From Maribacter sp. MMG018 (lineage in GTDB: Bacteria > Bacteroidota > Bacteroidia > Flavobacteriales > Flavobacteriaceae), in contig NZ_JAGJEC010000002.1 in the NCBI RefSeq assembly GCF_018100785.1, forward strand, positions 620,001-684,000: DNA of 64,000 nt, read 5' to 3'. Shown here piece after piece: positions 52,644 to 62,229 of this stretch. The notes beneath the pieces were generated by a model. It was given only the letters and a program-made list of their open reading frames with translations. It made no database searches and was not told where the DNA came from. The position numbers and the translations under genes were made by a program. Numbering within the stretch: position 1 is the stretch's first letter; every line of letters begins with the position of its first letter.

Positions 52644-53828
52644 ATGAAACAACATTTTGTGTATCTGTTGGCCTTTACCTTTATTACCTGTCTCATCCTT
52701 TCATGCGATAAGGATGATGAAGTCGATAAAGAACCCGTGAACCCCGATACCGAACAAGTTGAACCCAAGGAAGAGGAGGAAGATTCCACTGAAGAGGAAA
52801 ATGAGGAGGAAAATGAGGAATTGGTGGTTGCAGACCCCAATAGGGCAACCGAAAGTATCATTCTCGACAATATGAAAGTGCACAGTGGCACCCCTCCCCG
52901 ACCAGGGACCGGTAAAACCGGGGACATGGTCGATATTAAGATGAATAGGGACACCATATTTTGGACAGAGGGAATTACACAGCGCCTAATGATCAAGAGC
53001 CCTGAAAACACCGAACTAAAGGGATTTTGGATTTATGTTACCGGCGCCGATTCCTACTTGGAGGCCACGTTCAGGGAAGAGGAATCATCGACAATCCTTG
53101 AGGGTGAAGAACCTGAGGACATAGATGTTTTCTACTTTGATTTTGACCCTACGGGATGGGATCTTCCCTTCAACTTTCCCATAGAGTTCATACCCTTTGA
53201 CCACGACGACAACCCCGTGGATACCAAAGAGGGGCCTGTGGTAGGTGAAGGACCTCATGACCCGTCGCCCAAAACGGGTAGCCTTCCCAAATCTTATTAC
53301 ACAACGGGGGCATGGGATTGGATAGAGAGCAAGGACACAAGCATAGACTTTTATGCCGCTCCGAATTACACTTTTCAAACCGAAGGCACTACTTTCGGGT
53401 GTTGCGATGATGGTGTTTCTAGCCAAGACCCCAATTGCAACAACTTCATAGAATTATCTTATACCAACTACTACACGATCAATATGGAATTATTTAATCT
53501 GTTCGAAAGTTACACTTTTCAAGGGATTTCGATAGAAACCACACGAAATTTTGACCCGGGTATAAGTGATTTTTGTACGCTTTACGATGGATACAATTAT
53601 GATGAAAAAAAATCCTATTTCGCAGGAGACTGGGAGGTAAATGCCGATGGCCACTTAGTTCTTACATTTACAAAAAGGGATCCTTTTGTCTATATCGGAA
53701 GTCTGTATAAACCCATTAGCGATCATTTTATGGAAGAGGTCAACCTGGGAGGTCCCGATGGCGGTGGCCAACTACGAAGGGTCTATGAAAGACTTACAAA
53801 CGCTAATTCACCTGAATGGTACGATTGA
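52644..53828 (+). CDS. Acidic lipoprotein of unknown function
   Basis: A 394-residue lipoprotein (LILSC lipobox, Cys21). A low-complexity acidic linker follows (about 25-62, almost only Glu/Asp/Pro/Asn with EEENEEENEE). The rest is beta-rich with many aromatic residues and a small Cys cluster (FGCCDDG). It is not recognised as a known family. It stands 10 bases before the 85-residue gene and likely forms an operon with it. Confidence 0.7.
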   Translation: MKQHFVYLLAFTFITCLILSCDKDDEVDKEPVNPDTEQVEPKEEEEDSTEEENEEENEELVVADPNRATESIILDNMKVHSGTPPRPGTGKTGDMVDIKMNRDTIFWTEGITQRLMIKSPENTELKGFWIYVTGADSYLEATFREEESSTILEGEEPEDIDVFYFDFDPTGWDLPFNFPIEFIPFDHDDNPVDTKEGPVVGEGPHDPSPKTGSLPKSYYTTGAWDWIESKDTSIDFYAAPNYTFQTEGTTFGCCDDGVSSQDPNCNNFIELSYTNYYTINMELFNLFESYTFQGISIETTRNFDPGISDFCTLYDGYNYDEKKSYFAGDWEVNADGHLVLTFTKRDPFVYIGSLYKPISDHFMEEVNLGGPDGGGQLRRVYERLTNANSPEWYD

Positions 53829-53837
53829 TCTCCGAAT

Positions 53838-54095
53838 ATGAATAAATACCAAAACAAGTACAACGGCCAATCGGCAGTTGTTGAATTTGAGTTGAACCTT
53901 CCTTATGAACTGGTTGCGGGTGAAGACGACGAACTTTCGATTGCTTCGGAGTTTACCGATAGCAGCCTATATAGCCTGAGCACCAGTAGTGCGGGCCGAA
54001 TGAGCAATGGAAACACATTGATCGGTGAAGGAACGGCAGTTACCATTTGGGAAGTCATTGAGAGTGGCGAGGTATTGTGGAAGTATACCAATTAA
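53838..54095 (+). CDS. Small companion gene of the acidic lipoprotein
   Basis: An 85-residue protein without signal. It is acidic with many Ser/Thr residues (DDELSIASEFTDSSLYSL) and ends GTAVTIWEVIESGEVLWKYTN. A degraded copy of its 3' end lies 2.4 kb upstream. The function is unknown; the duplication suggests it belongs with the lipoprotein. Confidence 0.55.
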   Translation: MNKYQNKYNGQSAVVEFELNLPYELVAGEDDELSIASEFTDSSLYSLSTSSAGRMSNGNTLIGEGTAVTIWEVIESGEVLWKYTN

Positions 54096-54189
54096 AGTGA
54101 ACTTTGGAGAACCTATCCGGTGTAAATCGGCTCATCGGCCTTGACCGCATTGGGTTTATAGTTAGGATTATTTTATAAATGTGTAAATG

Positions 54190-54226
54190 AAAAAATAGCG
54201 AGGGTCATGCCCTCGCTATTTTTTTT
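54190..54226. terminator. Intrinsic terminator after the lipoprotein module
   Basis: AATAGCGAGGG (54194-54204) pairs with CCCTCGCTATT (54210-54220) around a 5-base loop, flanked by A-run and T-run, so it can work for the lipoprotein module and for the convergent LRR gene. Confidence 0.92.
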
Positions 54227-54268
54227 ATCCAAATTTCATCCATTTGTATATGATAGGTGTTCACAGTT

Positions 54269-55903
54269 TTAACCATTATTAAAAAACCAGTTGTAGTTTA
54301 CGATCAAGTCATTCATATTTGAGATGGTCACGTTAGAAATTGCTGAGGTTCCAGGATTGTTTAAATAGTTAATGTATCCGTTCATAATAGCATTGGCTAC
54401 TGTATGGTCATATACCAAATTAATTATTTCATCCAGTTCGGCTTCGTCAAATTGATTGTCCCCAATATTTAAATCAGATATTTTGGTGTTTAATGAAATA
54501 TCAAGATCGTTAAGATTATTGTTTTTAATATAGAGTCTTTCCAAGTCTGGATTACTGGATAATTCTATTTCTGTCAGATTATTGTTTTCCACATAAAGGT
54601 CTCTCAACTTTGTATTGGCCGATACATCAAGGGCTGTTAATTCATTCGTGAACAAATCGACACGGACAAGATTTGTATTTTTTGTTAAGTCTATGTTTTG
54701 AAGATTATTCGCACCTATGTTGATCTCGGTTAAGGCAACATTTGAAGAAATATCGATTGCTGATATCAAATTGTTCGACACATCAAAATTTTTCAAATTA
54801 GAATTACTTGAAATGTCAATTGTCATTAATGTATTGTTTGCAAAATCGAACTGCTCCAAATTTAAGTTATTCGAAAAATCGATACTGCTTAGGTTGTTAT
54901 CTCTAGCAAACACCTGTTTTAATCTGGAGTTATTGGTCAGGTCTAGCTCAGATATTTGGTTGCTGGAAACCCAAAGGATTTCTAAGGCATTATTTTGTGA
55001 AGTGTTCAGGCTTGTCAGTTTACCATTGTATAATTTACATGTTTTTAGCAATGTCAATTTTTCGAGGTCTATGGTCGTAAGATTACTTTTATAATCATCG
55101 TCCAGGCTACCTTCAAAATTTATAAGCTCAATGGCCTCAATGGCTCCACTAACTTTTATGGTAAAGACTTCGTTTTGGGAATAGCTGTGGGAGATTGTAT
55201 TATCAATACCCGAATTAGATATTGTTGATACATATTCATCTATGGTACCGTCTCCCCAGTCTACCAAATATGTAGACCCGGTAATTGATTTTATATCCAG
55301 AACTTTTGTTGTAGCACCTTCTGTCTCATCTACGGTTAAACTAAAGAAATCTGTACTTTCAGAAATTGTTAAACTTAAGCCTGTGTACCCAAAATCAACT
55401 GAAGCATAACCTGCTGCATTTATACTTTCGGTAACGGTTTCTGTAGTCTCGTCTGACGTTATTACAAAATCAAAAGGTAATGGTTTTGTAGTAAATTGAG
55501 CTAAAGTTGAATTTTCTTTCGGAGCTATTGAAATGACAACATCATTCTCATCGGTCACAATAAATTCTACCACGGTATAAGTGTCGGGCTCTAAGGTGAT
55601 TTCATTAGTTATATAGCTGTTGTCATCTTTTATCAACGCAACCTTTTCTTTTGTAAGAATAGAGTCTCCACTAGAATTATTTATGCTTAAAAGAACAAAT
55701 GCAGGTTCTAGACTTTTTTGGATTCCTTCGGATTGGTTTTTTGCTGTAATTTGCATTAAGTCAATTCGAAATATTTGTCCTCCTTCTGATTCAACGATAG
55801 GGTCATTTTTTGTTGGGTCGTCCGTTACCGTTGGATCATCACTATCTGAGGAACAGGAAATAGTAAAGAAGGACAGTAAAAGAATGAGCCACATTTTTTT
55901 CAT
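54269..55903 (-). CDS. Leucine-rich-repeat lipoprotein
   Basis: A 544-residue lipoprotein (lipobox FTISC near Cys19 when started at the ATG 55903; the longer open frame has no signal). After an acidic spacer it has a beta domain (about 55-200) and then about ten tandem 20-21-residue leucine-rich repeats of the form L-x-x-L-x-x-S-x-N-x-L (NQISELDLTNNSRLKQVFA and similar; about 320-500). Surface-exposed protein or ligand binding is the usual role. It has no obvious sorting domain. Confidence 0.85.
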   Translation of the reverse strand: MKKMWLILLLSFFTISCSSDSDDPTVTDDPTKNDPIVESEGGQIFRIDLMQITAKNQSEGIQKSLEPAFVLLSINNSSGDSILTKEKVALIKDDNSYITNEITLEPDTYTVVEFIVTDENDVVISIAPKENSTLAQFTTKPLPFDFVITSDETTETVTESINAAGYASVDFGYTGLSLTISESTDFFSLTVDETEGATTKVLDIKSITGSTYLVDWGDGTIDEYVSTISNSGIDNTISHSYSQNEVFTIKVSGAIEAIELINFEGSLDDDYKSNLTTIDLEKLTLLKTCKLYNGKLTSLNTSQNNALEILWVSSNQISELDLTNNSRLKQVFARDNNLSSIDFSNNLNLEQFDFANNTLMTIDISSNSNLKNFDVSNNLISAIDISSNVALTEINIGANNLQNIDLTKNTNLVRVDLFTNELTALDVSANTKLRDLYVENNNLTEIELSSNPDLERLYIKNNNLNDLDISLNTKISDLNIGDNQFDEAELDEIINLVYDHTVANAIMNGYINYLNNPGTSAISNVTISNMNDLIVNYNWFFNNG

Positions 55904-56201
55904 AGTATTGGTCGGTTTAGGGTAATTATTGTAAAATTCTAAAGTAAAAAAATAAAAAAAAATTATAATAGTCAACATCGATATCACTCTTATAGTCCCC
56001 TTCCCTTTCTTTCCTTTTTAATCATTTCTTATTTTTGATATAGCGGTTTTTATGCATTTAGAAGAAGATAATCTCATCATAGATAACCCATAAAAAAAAT
56101 AGTGGTTTTACACTTTTACGGAGACTTCTGCACCTTTCGTCCAAATTAATTTCTCCTTTTGAGACAATAGAATAGTTTTAAATCCCCGAAACCAAAAAAA
56201 T

Positions 56202-56582
56202 ATGAAACTAGACCTCGTTATCGTGGATGACTCTTCGCTTTGGTTGTCCTTGGCAGAAAATCTTGCCAAAACCCATCCTTTAATAGGTAACATTACCTCT
56301 TTTCTCGATTCTTACGATGCCTGGGTATACATACAAGTATCCAAACCACAGGTGGTAATGTCCGATATTGAAATGCCAGGTATGAACGGATTTTCCTTTC
56401 TTGAGATGTTCTCTAACCGAATGTCCTTTATATCCAGTTCTACCAAACAGGGATTTGAAGTCGTTGCCAGAGAACTTGGGTGCGCAGATTTTATCAGAAA
56501 GCCCTATACCAAGAGTCAACTTCACCGATCCATAGATTTGGTTCGCAATCAACTACAAGGAAAACCAGCCTCGTTTATGTGA
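56202..56582 (+). CDS. Single-domain response regulator
   Basis: A 126-residue CheY-like receiver without output domain: acidic residues D9-D10 (IVDDSS), phospho-acceptor D55 in MSDIEMPGMNG, and the conserved Lys in RKPYTKSQL. A partner kinase is not in the window. It is preceded by 214 bases without a gene and stands alone. Confidence 0.88.
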   Translation: MKLDLVIVDDSSLWLSLAENLAKTHPLIGNITSFLDSYDAWVYIQVSKPQVVMSDIEMPGMNGFSFLEMFSNRMSFISSSTKQGFEVVARELGCADFIRKPYTKSQLHRSIDLVRNQLQGKPASFM

Positions 56583-56667
56583 GAATTAAGATTGATTCCA
56601 TCACTTCCCCCCTAACAGGTTTGCGAAAACCCTAATCCCCCTTTGCTGATTTCTTTAGCTCCATATT

Positions 56668-56726
56668 TTTGTTGGGAATTCAATTTTTAGATATATTTGT
56701 TAACCAAATGGTTAAACTATATAGTT
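56668..56726 (+). promoter_or_regulatory. Promoter and TetR-type operators of the efflux operon
   Basis: TTTG at 56668-56671 and TATATTTG at 56692-56699 form a Bacteroidetes -33/-7 pair with a 20-base spacer. Directly after the -7 box lies the perfect palindrome TTAACCAAATGGTTAA (56700-56715), and a second, AACTATATAGTT (56715-56726), follows 4 bases before the TetR ATG. Binding of the encoded TetR protein here would block the transcription start and give autoregulation. Confidence 0.75.
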
Positions 56727-56730
56727 AAAA

Positions 56731-57342
56731 ATGGCTAGAAAGAAGGATGAAAATACTGAAGCATTAATCTTAGAGGCCGCAAAAACAGTCTTTCAGGCCA
56801 AGGGAATGGACGGAGCCCGCATGCAGGAAATAGCGGACAAGGCGGGTATAAACAAGGCAATGCTGCATTACTACTACAGAAATAAGAAACTGCTGTTCGA
56901 GGCGGTTTTTAACAATGCCTTTTCCTTGTTGGCCCCGCAATTGAAGGCCATACTAAACGATGATTCCCCTATCGAGGAGAAGGTAAGGAACTTTACCTCC
57001 GACTATATTTCCTTTATCATCGATTATCCCTATATCCCCAACTTTATCATCCAGGAACTCAATAGAAATCCGGACTTTATCCTCAAACTTAAGGACAATC
57101 CGAGCTTTCCCAACATCGATAAATTTAAAAAACAGGTAGATGAGGAGGTCAAACAAGGTATCCTAAGACCGATCCGTGCCGAACAATTGTTTATCAACAT
57201 CATGGCATTGAACGTTTTTCCCTTCGTGGCCAAACCCTTGCTCAAGGCATTCACCAATACAGGGGAAGAGGCCTACCACCAACTTCTTGAAGTCCGAAAG
57301 ACCGAGGTGGCGGACTTTATTATTCATTCCATTAAGACTTAG
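56731..57342 (+). CDS. TetR/AcrR family repressor
   Basis: A 203-residue regulator with the TetR helix-turn-helix in the first 60 residues (ILEAAKTVFQAKGMDGARMQEIADKAGINKAMLHYYYRNKKLL). The remaining ligand-binding part is typical in length. The stop is followed 4 bases later by the TolC ATG, so it is the first gene of the efflux operon and probably controls its own promoter. Confidence 0.93.
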   Translation: MARKKDENTEALILEAAKTVFQAKGMDGARMQEIADKAGINKAMLHYYYRNKKLLFEAVFNNAFSLLAPQLKAILNDDSPIEEKVRNFTSDYISFIIDYPYIPNFIIQELNRNPDFILKLKDNPSFPNIDKFKKQVDEEVKQGILRPIRAEQLFINIMALNVFPFVAKPLLKAFTNTGEEAYHQLLEVRKTEVADFIIHSIKT

Positions 57343-57346
57343 TAAA

Positions 57347-58594
57347 ATGAAACAATTCCTAATCTTCCTCGCAATTTTAATGGCCATCCCTTCGATGGCC
57401 CAGAAGCGCATATCGCTTACGGAATGCTACCGATTGGTAAACGACCACTATCCCTTGGCCAAGCAGAAAGATTTGCTCGAGGCGCAAAACACCTTGGAAT
57501 CGGAGGCGGTCTCCACTTCCCAATTACCGCAAGTCGCCTTCGATGCCTATGCGACCTACCTGTCGGACGTGATCGAGTTTCCCTTGGCCATGTCGGGTAT
57601 AGAACCCCTTAACAACGACCAATACCGGGCTACGGTTTCCGTCAATCAATTGATTTACAACGGAGGGGCCACGGGGGCTTCGCTCGACCTGAAATCCGCA
57701 CAGCTAAAGGCAAAACAGAAGGAAGTGGAGGTTAGCCTGTACCAACTGAAAAAACAAATCAACCAGGTCTACTTTTCCGTTTTATTGGCGCAGGAGTCCG
57801 AGGCCTTGTTAAGCGCAAAGGAAAAGCAATTACGGGCCAAACTCAAGGAAGTGCAATCGGGAATCAAATACGGTGTGCTGTTACCGGCATCGGACAAGGT
57901 GTTGGAGGCCGAACTTTTAAAGATCGGCCAACAGTTTCAAGAGATCGAGAGTGATAAAAGGGCTTTGGTCGAAACACTTTCGAGTCTCATCGGTAAGCCC
58001 TTGACCACGGAAACGGTATTTGAAAGGCCCTTCGTACAAACGGACCTGCAAACAGATGTAAATCGGCCGGAACTCGAATGGTTCGAACTTAAAAAGGAGG
58101 AAATCGAAGGCTCGGAACACGTGCTGTCGAAACAAAACGCACCCAAACTATTGGGCTTTGCGACCGGAGGTTACGGAAATCCCGGACTGAACATGCTCGA
58201 TAATTCCTTTCAGGGCTTTTATACGGTGGGAGTCAAATTGAACTGGAAGGTCTTCGATTGGAATGCCAACAAAAAGCAACGCGAGGCCTTGGCGATCAAC
58301 AAGGATATCATTACGAACGAGAGCGAGGCCTTTCAACTGAATACCAATATCGAACTGAACCGCCAACAAAGGGAAATAGAAAAAATTGAAGGCTTTATAG
58401 TGGCGGACCAAGAGATCATAAGGCTCCGAAAGGAAGTGCTGCAATCGGCCGATTCGCAGCTTAAGAACGGGGTAATCACCGCATCGGCCTACATTACGGA
58501 GCTCACCAACCTATACGAAGACGAAAACACCTTGATACGGCATAAGATCCAATTGGAACTGGCAAAGGCCAATTACAACGTAATTAAAGGATAA
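57347..58594 (+). CDS. TolC-like outer-membrane factor
   Basis: A 415-residue outer-membrane efflux protein with signal peptide (ends PSMAQ). Two long heptad helices, a Gly/Asn-rich strand region (GYGNPGLNMLDNSFQGFYTVG), and another helical part follow the OMF pattern. The start is the ATG at 57347; the longer frame overlaps the TetR gene in another frame. With HlyD and ABC genes downstream it completes a tripartite exporter. Confidence 0.9.
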   Translation: MKQFLIFLAILMAIPSMAQKRISLTECYRLVNDHYPLAKQKDLLEAQNTLESEAVSTSQLPQVAFDAYATYLSDVIEFPLAMSGIEPLNNDQYRATVSVNQLIYNGGATGASLDLKSAQLKAKQKEVEVSLYQLKKQINQVYFSVLLAQESEALLSAKEKQLRAKLKEVQSGIKYGVLLPASDKVLEAELLKIGQQFQEIESDKRALVETLSSLIGKPLTTETVFERPFVQTDLQTDVNRPELEWFELKKEEIEGSEHVLSKQNAPKLLGFATGGYGNPGLNMLDNSFQGFYTVGVKLNWKVFDWNANKKQREALAINKDIITNESEAFQLNTNIELNRQQREIEKIEGFIVADQEIIRLRKEVLQSADSQLKNGVITASAYITELTNLYEDENTLIRHKIQLELAKANYNVIKG

Positions 58595-58605
58595 AACAAA
58601 CAGAA

Positions 58606-59502
58606 ATGAAAAAATTCAATTATATACTCGGCCTGGGCCTTGTGGCCACTACCCTATTCTCCTGTGGCGATTCCAACGGAAAAGCCGACGGCTATGGAAA
58701 TTTTGAAGCTACCGAGATCACCATTTCGGCCGAGAACAACGGAAAACTGATGGCCTTTGATATTGATGAGGGCGATGTGCTTCAAAAAGGACAATTGATC
58801 GGTTATATCGATACCATTCCACTTGCCTTAAAACGCGAGCAATTGGAAGTGTCCAAGGCCGTGATCGCCTCAAAGTCCAAGGGTGTACTCTCGCAAATAG
58901 CGGTTTTGCGTTCCCGATTAAAAACGGCCCAGACCAATAAGGCCAGGGTAGAAAACCTGATCAAGGACAATGCGGGTACACAAAAACAGTTGGACGATGT
59001 TACCGGGGAAATCGATGTGATCCAAAACCAGATCAGAAGCATCGAGATCCAGAATGCCCCCGTGGTCAACGAACTGAAGTCCATTGACGTGCAGTTAAAG
59101 CAAATCGATGACCAAATACGGAAAAGCAAGATCGTCAACCCCGTAAACGGAACGATCTTGGCCAAATACGCCGAACCCAATGAAATTACGGCATTTGGGA
59201 AGCCCCTCTATAAGATTGCCGACCTAAGTACCATGCAATTGCGGGTCTATATCAGCGAGCCCCAATTGCAAAGCGTAAAGCTGGGGCAACAAGTGACCGT
59301 TAAAATTGATGCCGATGATACGATGAAGTCCTACGACGGCACCATTGCCTGGATCGCCTCGGAAGCGGAATTTACCCCCAAGATCATTCAGACCAAGGAA
59401 GAACGCGTGGCCTTGGTATATGCGGTAAAAGTAGACGTTGCCAATGACGGTAGCCTAAAAATAGGCATGCCGGCCGAAATGTGGATATCCGAGGAACAAT
59501 GA
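58606..59502 (+). CDS. HlyD/YbhG-type periplasmic adaptor lipoprotein
   Basis: A 298-residue membrane fusion protein with lipobox LFSC (Cys20). A split biotinyl-lipoyl domain (about 37-70 and 185-215), a helical hairpin with the LIKDNAGTQKQLDDV segment, and a barrel domain are visible. Such adaptors join TolC to an ABC exporter. Its stop overlaps the next ATG (ATGA). Confidence 0.9.
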   Translation: MKKFNYILGLGLVATTLFSCGDSNGKADGYGNFEATEITISAENNGKLMAFDIDEGDVLQKGQLIGYIDTIPLALKREQLEVSKAVIASKSKGVLSQIAVLRSRLKTAQTNKARVENLIKDNAGTQKQLDDVTGEIDVIQNQIRSIEIQNAPVVNELKSIDVQLKQIDDQIRKSKIVNPVNGTILAKYAEPNEITAFGKPLYKIADLSTMQLRVYISEPQLQSVKLGQQVTVKIDADDTMKSYDGTIAWIASEAEFTPKIIQTKEERVALVYAVKVDVANDGSLKIGMPAEMWISEEQ

Positions 59503-60401
59503 GCATCACTCTTGCCAACATATCAAAATCGTACAAGAGCCTAAAGGCCTTGGAGGCCATTTCCTTTGAGGTGAAGGCGGGCGAGTTGTTCGGACTCATT
59601 GGTCCCGACGGGGCCGGAAAGACGACCTTGTTCCGAATTCTGACAACGCTCTTGCTCGCCGATGAAGGCACGGCAAGGGTTACCGGTTTCGATGTGGTTT
59701 CCGATTACAAAAAGATCAGGAACAGTGTCGGCTATATGCCGGGGAGGTTTTCGCTCTACCAAGACCTGACGGTCGAGGAAAACTTGACTTTCTTCGCTAC
59801 CATCTTCGGAACGACCATAGCGGAGAACTACGATCTGATCAAGGAGATCTACGTGCAAATAGAACCCTTTAAAGACCGTAGGGCCGGAAAGCTGTCCGGG
59901 GGAATGAAACAGAAATTGGCCCTGTGCTGCGCGCTGATCCACAAACCCGAGGTGCTGTTCTTGGACGAGCCCACTACGGGGGTCGACCCGGTTTCGAGAA
60001 AGGAGTTTTGGGAGATGCTCAAACGCTTGCAGCAAAAAGGCATTACCATTCTGGTATCGACCCCGTATATGGACGAAGCGGCCTTGTGCGACCGGATCGC
60101 CCTGATCCAAGGCGGGAAGATTTTACAGATCGACACGCCCCAGGCCATTGTAAGGCACTACCCCAAGCCCATATATAACCTTAGGGCGAACAAGACCTAT
60201 CAACTGATAAAGGCCTTAAAGGCCTATAAAAACAATTACAGTGTCTACCCTTTCGGGGAGTTTGTGCATTATACGGATCAAAGAACCGATTTTGATCCCT
60301 CGGAGTTAAAAGCATACCTCGAATCAGAAGGCCTATCGGATGTGGTCATAGAAAAGACCGAGGCCACTATTGAGGACACCTTTATGGAACTGGCAAAATG
60401 A
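59499..60401 (+). CDS. ABC transporter ATPase (YbhF first-half type)
   Basis: A 300-residue ABC ATPase. Walker A GPDGAGKTT, Q-loop region MPGRFSLYQDLTVEENL, signature KLSGGMKQKL, Walker B LFLDEPTTGVDP. The P-D-G-A-G-K-T form and the VDPVSR end are typical of the first nucleotide-binding half of YbhF. The tail (about 230-300) is a domain found in YbhF. The start is the ATG at 59499 (MSITLANISKSYK). Confidence 0.93.
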   Translation: MSITLANISKSYKSLKALEAISFEVKAGELFGLIGPDGAGKTTLFRILTTLLLADEGTARVTGFDVVSDYKKIRNSVGYMPGRFSLYQDLTVEENLTFFATIFGTTIAENYDLIKEIYVQIEPFKDRRAGKLSGGMKQKLALCCALIHKPEVLFLDEPTTGVDPVSRKEFWEMLKRLQQKGITILVSTPYMDEAALCDRIALIQGGKILQIDTPQAIVRHYPKPIYNLRANKTYQLIKALKAYKNNYSVYPFGEFVHYTDQRTDFDPSELKAYLESEGLSDVVIEKTEATIEDTFMELAK

Positions 60402-61126
60402 AGCGGGAAAAAGTCATACAAGTAGCGGACTTGACCAAGAGGTTCGGCGATTTTGCCGCGGTAGACGCCATTAGTTTTGACGTGTACAGGGGTGAAATAT
60501 TCGGTTTTCTAGGGGCGAACGGTGCAGGAAAGACCACGGCCATGAAAATGTTGATCGGTATTTCCAATCCCACATCGGGCCAGGCCCAGGTGGCAGGGTT
60601 CGACGTGTTTACCCATGCCGAGGACATCAAGAAGAACATCGGCTATATGAGCCAAAAGTTTGCTTTGTACGACGATTTGACGGTTAGGGAGAACATTCGC
60701 TTTTTTGGGGGCATTTACGGCTTGTCGAGAGGGCGGATCAAAGAGAAATCGGATGCCCTGATCGAGGAATTGGGGCTGCAGGGAGCCGCCCATAAGTTGG
60801 TGGGTGCCCTGCCCTTGGGATGGAAGCAAAAACTATCCTTTTCGGTGGCCTTGATCCACGACCCCAAAATCGTGTTCTTGGATGAACCCACCGGAGGCGT
60901 AGATCCCATTACCCGACGTCAGTTTTGGGAAATGATCTACAAGGCGGCCCATCAGGGAACCACCGTTTTTGTAACCACGCATTATATGGATGAAGCCGAA
61001 TACTGTGATCGGGTGTCGATTATGGTCAATGGCAAAATAGAGGCCTTGGACAGTCCAAAGCTACTAAAGGAGCAGTTTCAGGCGGCCAATATGAACGATG
61101 TGTTCTTAAAACTTGCTCGCGGATGA
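60398..61126 (+). CDS. ABC transporter ATPase (YbhF second-half type)
   Basis: A 242-residue ABC ATPase. Walker A GANGAGKTTAMK, Walker B IVFLDEPTGGVDP. The ABC signature is non-canonical (ALPLGWKQKLSF instead of LSGGQ), as in the second half of E. coli YbhF, so the two ATPases form a heterodimer. In E. coli they are fused; here they are separate genes with an ATGA overlap. Confidence 0.93.
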   Translation: MKREKVIQVADLTKRFGDFAAVDAISFDVYRGEIFGFLGANGAGKTTAMKMLIGISNPTSGQAQVAGFDVFTHAEDIKKNIGYMSQKFALYDDLTVRENIRFFGGIYGLSRGRIKEKSDALIEELGLQGAAHKLVGALPLGWKQKLSFSVALIHDPKIVFLDEPTGGVDPITRRQFWEMIYKAAHQGTTVFVTTHYMDEAEYCDRVSIMVNGKIEALDSPKLLKEQFQAANMNDVFLKLARG

Positions 61127-62229
61127 AACGGTTCATAGGCTTTATAAAAAAGGAATTCTACCATATTTTTAGGGACAGACGCTCCCTGTTCATCCTCTTC
61201 GGGATGCCCATTGCCCAGATCTTACTGTTCGGTTTTGCCATTACCAATGAGATCAACAATGTCGATATTGCCATTTTGGACTCTTCCAAAGATGATGTTA
61301 CGGAAGAGATCATCCATAAAATATCCGCTTCAAAATACTTCAGTATCAAACAGTTTATTGAAAAGGAGTCGGATATTAAAGGCATTTTTAAACAGGGCAA
61401 GGTAAAGGCCATCTTGAATTTTGAAAAGGACTTTAGCAAGAACCTGGTCAAAGACCACAAGACCACGATACAGATCATAACCGACGCCACCGACCCCAAT
61501 ACGGCAAATACCATTGCCAATTTTGTAAACGCCATTCTTCAGAAATACCAAAAATCCTTGAACGAGGATCTGGTGGTCGCCTATCAAATCGTACCCGAAT
61601 CGCGAATGGTCTATAATCCGGAATTAAAAAGCGTCTACATGTTCGTGCCCGGGGTAATGACCATTATTTTGATGCTGGTTTCCGCGATGATGACGTCCAT
61701 TTCCATCACTAGGGAAAAGGAAATGGGCACTATGGAAATCCTCTTGGTCTCCCCTTTAAAACCCATTCAGGTGATTGTGGGAAAGGTGTTTCCCTATATT
61801 TTCCTGTCGATAATCAATGCGGTCGTAATCGTGGTATTGAGCATTTTTATTTTTAAAATGCCGGTACAGGGAAGCCTGTTTTTATTGGCATTGGAGAGTA
61901 TCTTGTTTATTGTATCGGCCTTGGCCTTGGGAATTTTAATCTCTACGATTTCGGCCACGCAGCAAACGGCCATGATGATTTCCTTAATGGGACTCATGCT
62001 TCCGGTAATACTGTTATCGGGCTTTATCTTTCCCATTTCCAGTATGCCCGTACCGCTTCAACTGATCAGCAATATCATTCCCGCCAAATGGTTTATTATC
62101 ATCATTAAGGGCATTATGCTCAAAGGGGTCGGCCTTGAGTTTATATGGAAGGAAACCTTGATCTTATTGGGTATGACCGTCTTCTTCATTGCCCTGAGCG
62201 TAAGGAAATATAAAATCAGGCTAGCGTAA
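61123..62229 (+). CDS. ABC-2 permease (YbhS type)
   Basis: A 368-residue permease with one N-terminal helix (about 20-40), a large periplasmic loop, and five helices in the C-terminal half (about 180-360). The RDRRSLFILFGMP start and the TREKEMGTMEILLVSP motif are typical of ABC-2 permeases of drug exporters. The start overlaps the ATPase gene by 4 bases. Confidence 0.92.
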   Translation: MKRFIGFIKKEFYHIFRDRRSLFILFGMPIAQILLFGFAITNEINNVDIAILDSSKDDVTEEIIHKISASKYFSIKQFIEKESDIKGIFKQGKVKAILNFEKDFSKNLVKDHKTTIQIITDATDPNTANTIANFVNAILQKYQKSLNEDLVVAYQIVPESRMVYNPELKSVYMFVPGVMTIILMLVSAMMTSISITREKEMGTMEILLVSPLKPIQVIVGKVFPYIFLSIINAVVIVVLSIFIFKMPVQGSLFLLALESILFIVSALALGILISTISATQQTAMMISLMGLMLPVILLSGFIFPISSMPVPLQLISNIIPAKWFIIIIKGIMLKGVGLEFIWKETLILLGMTVFFIALSVRKYKIRLA

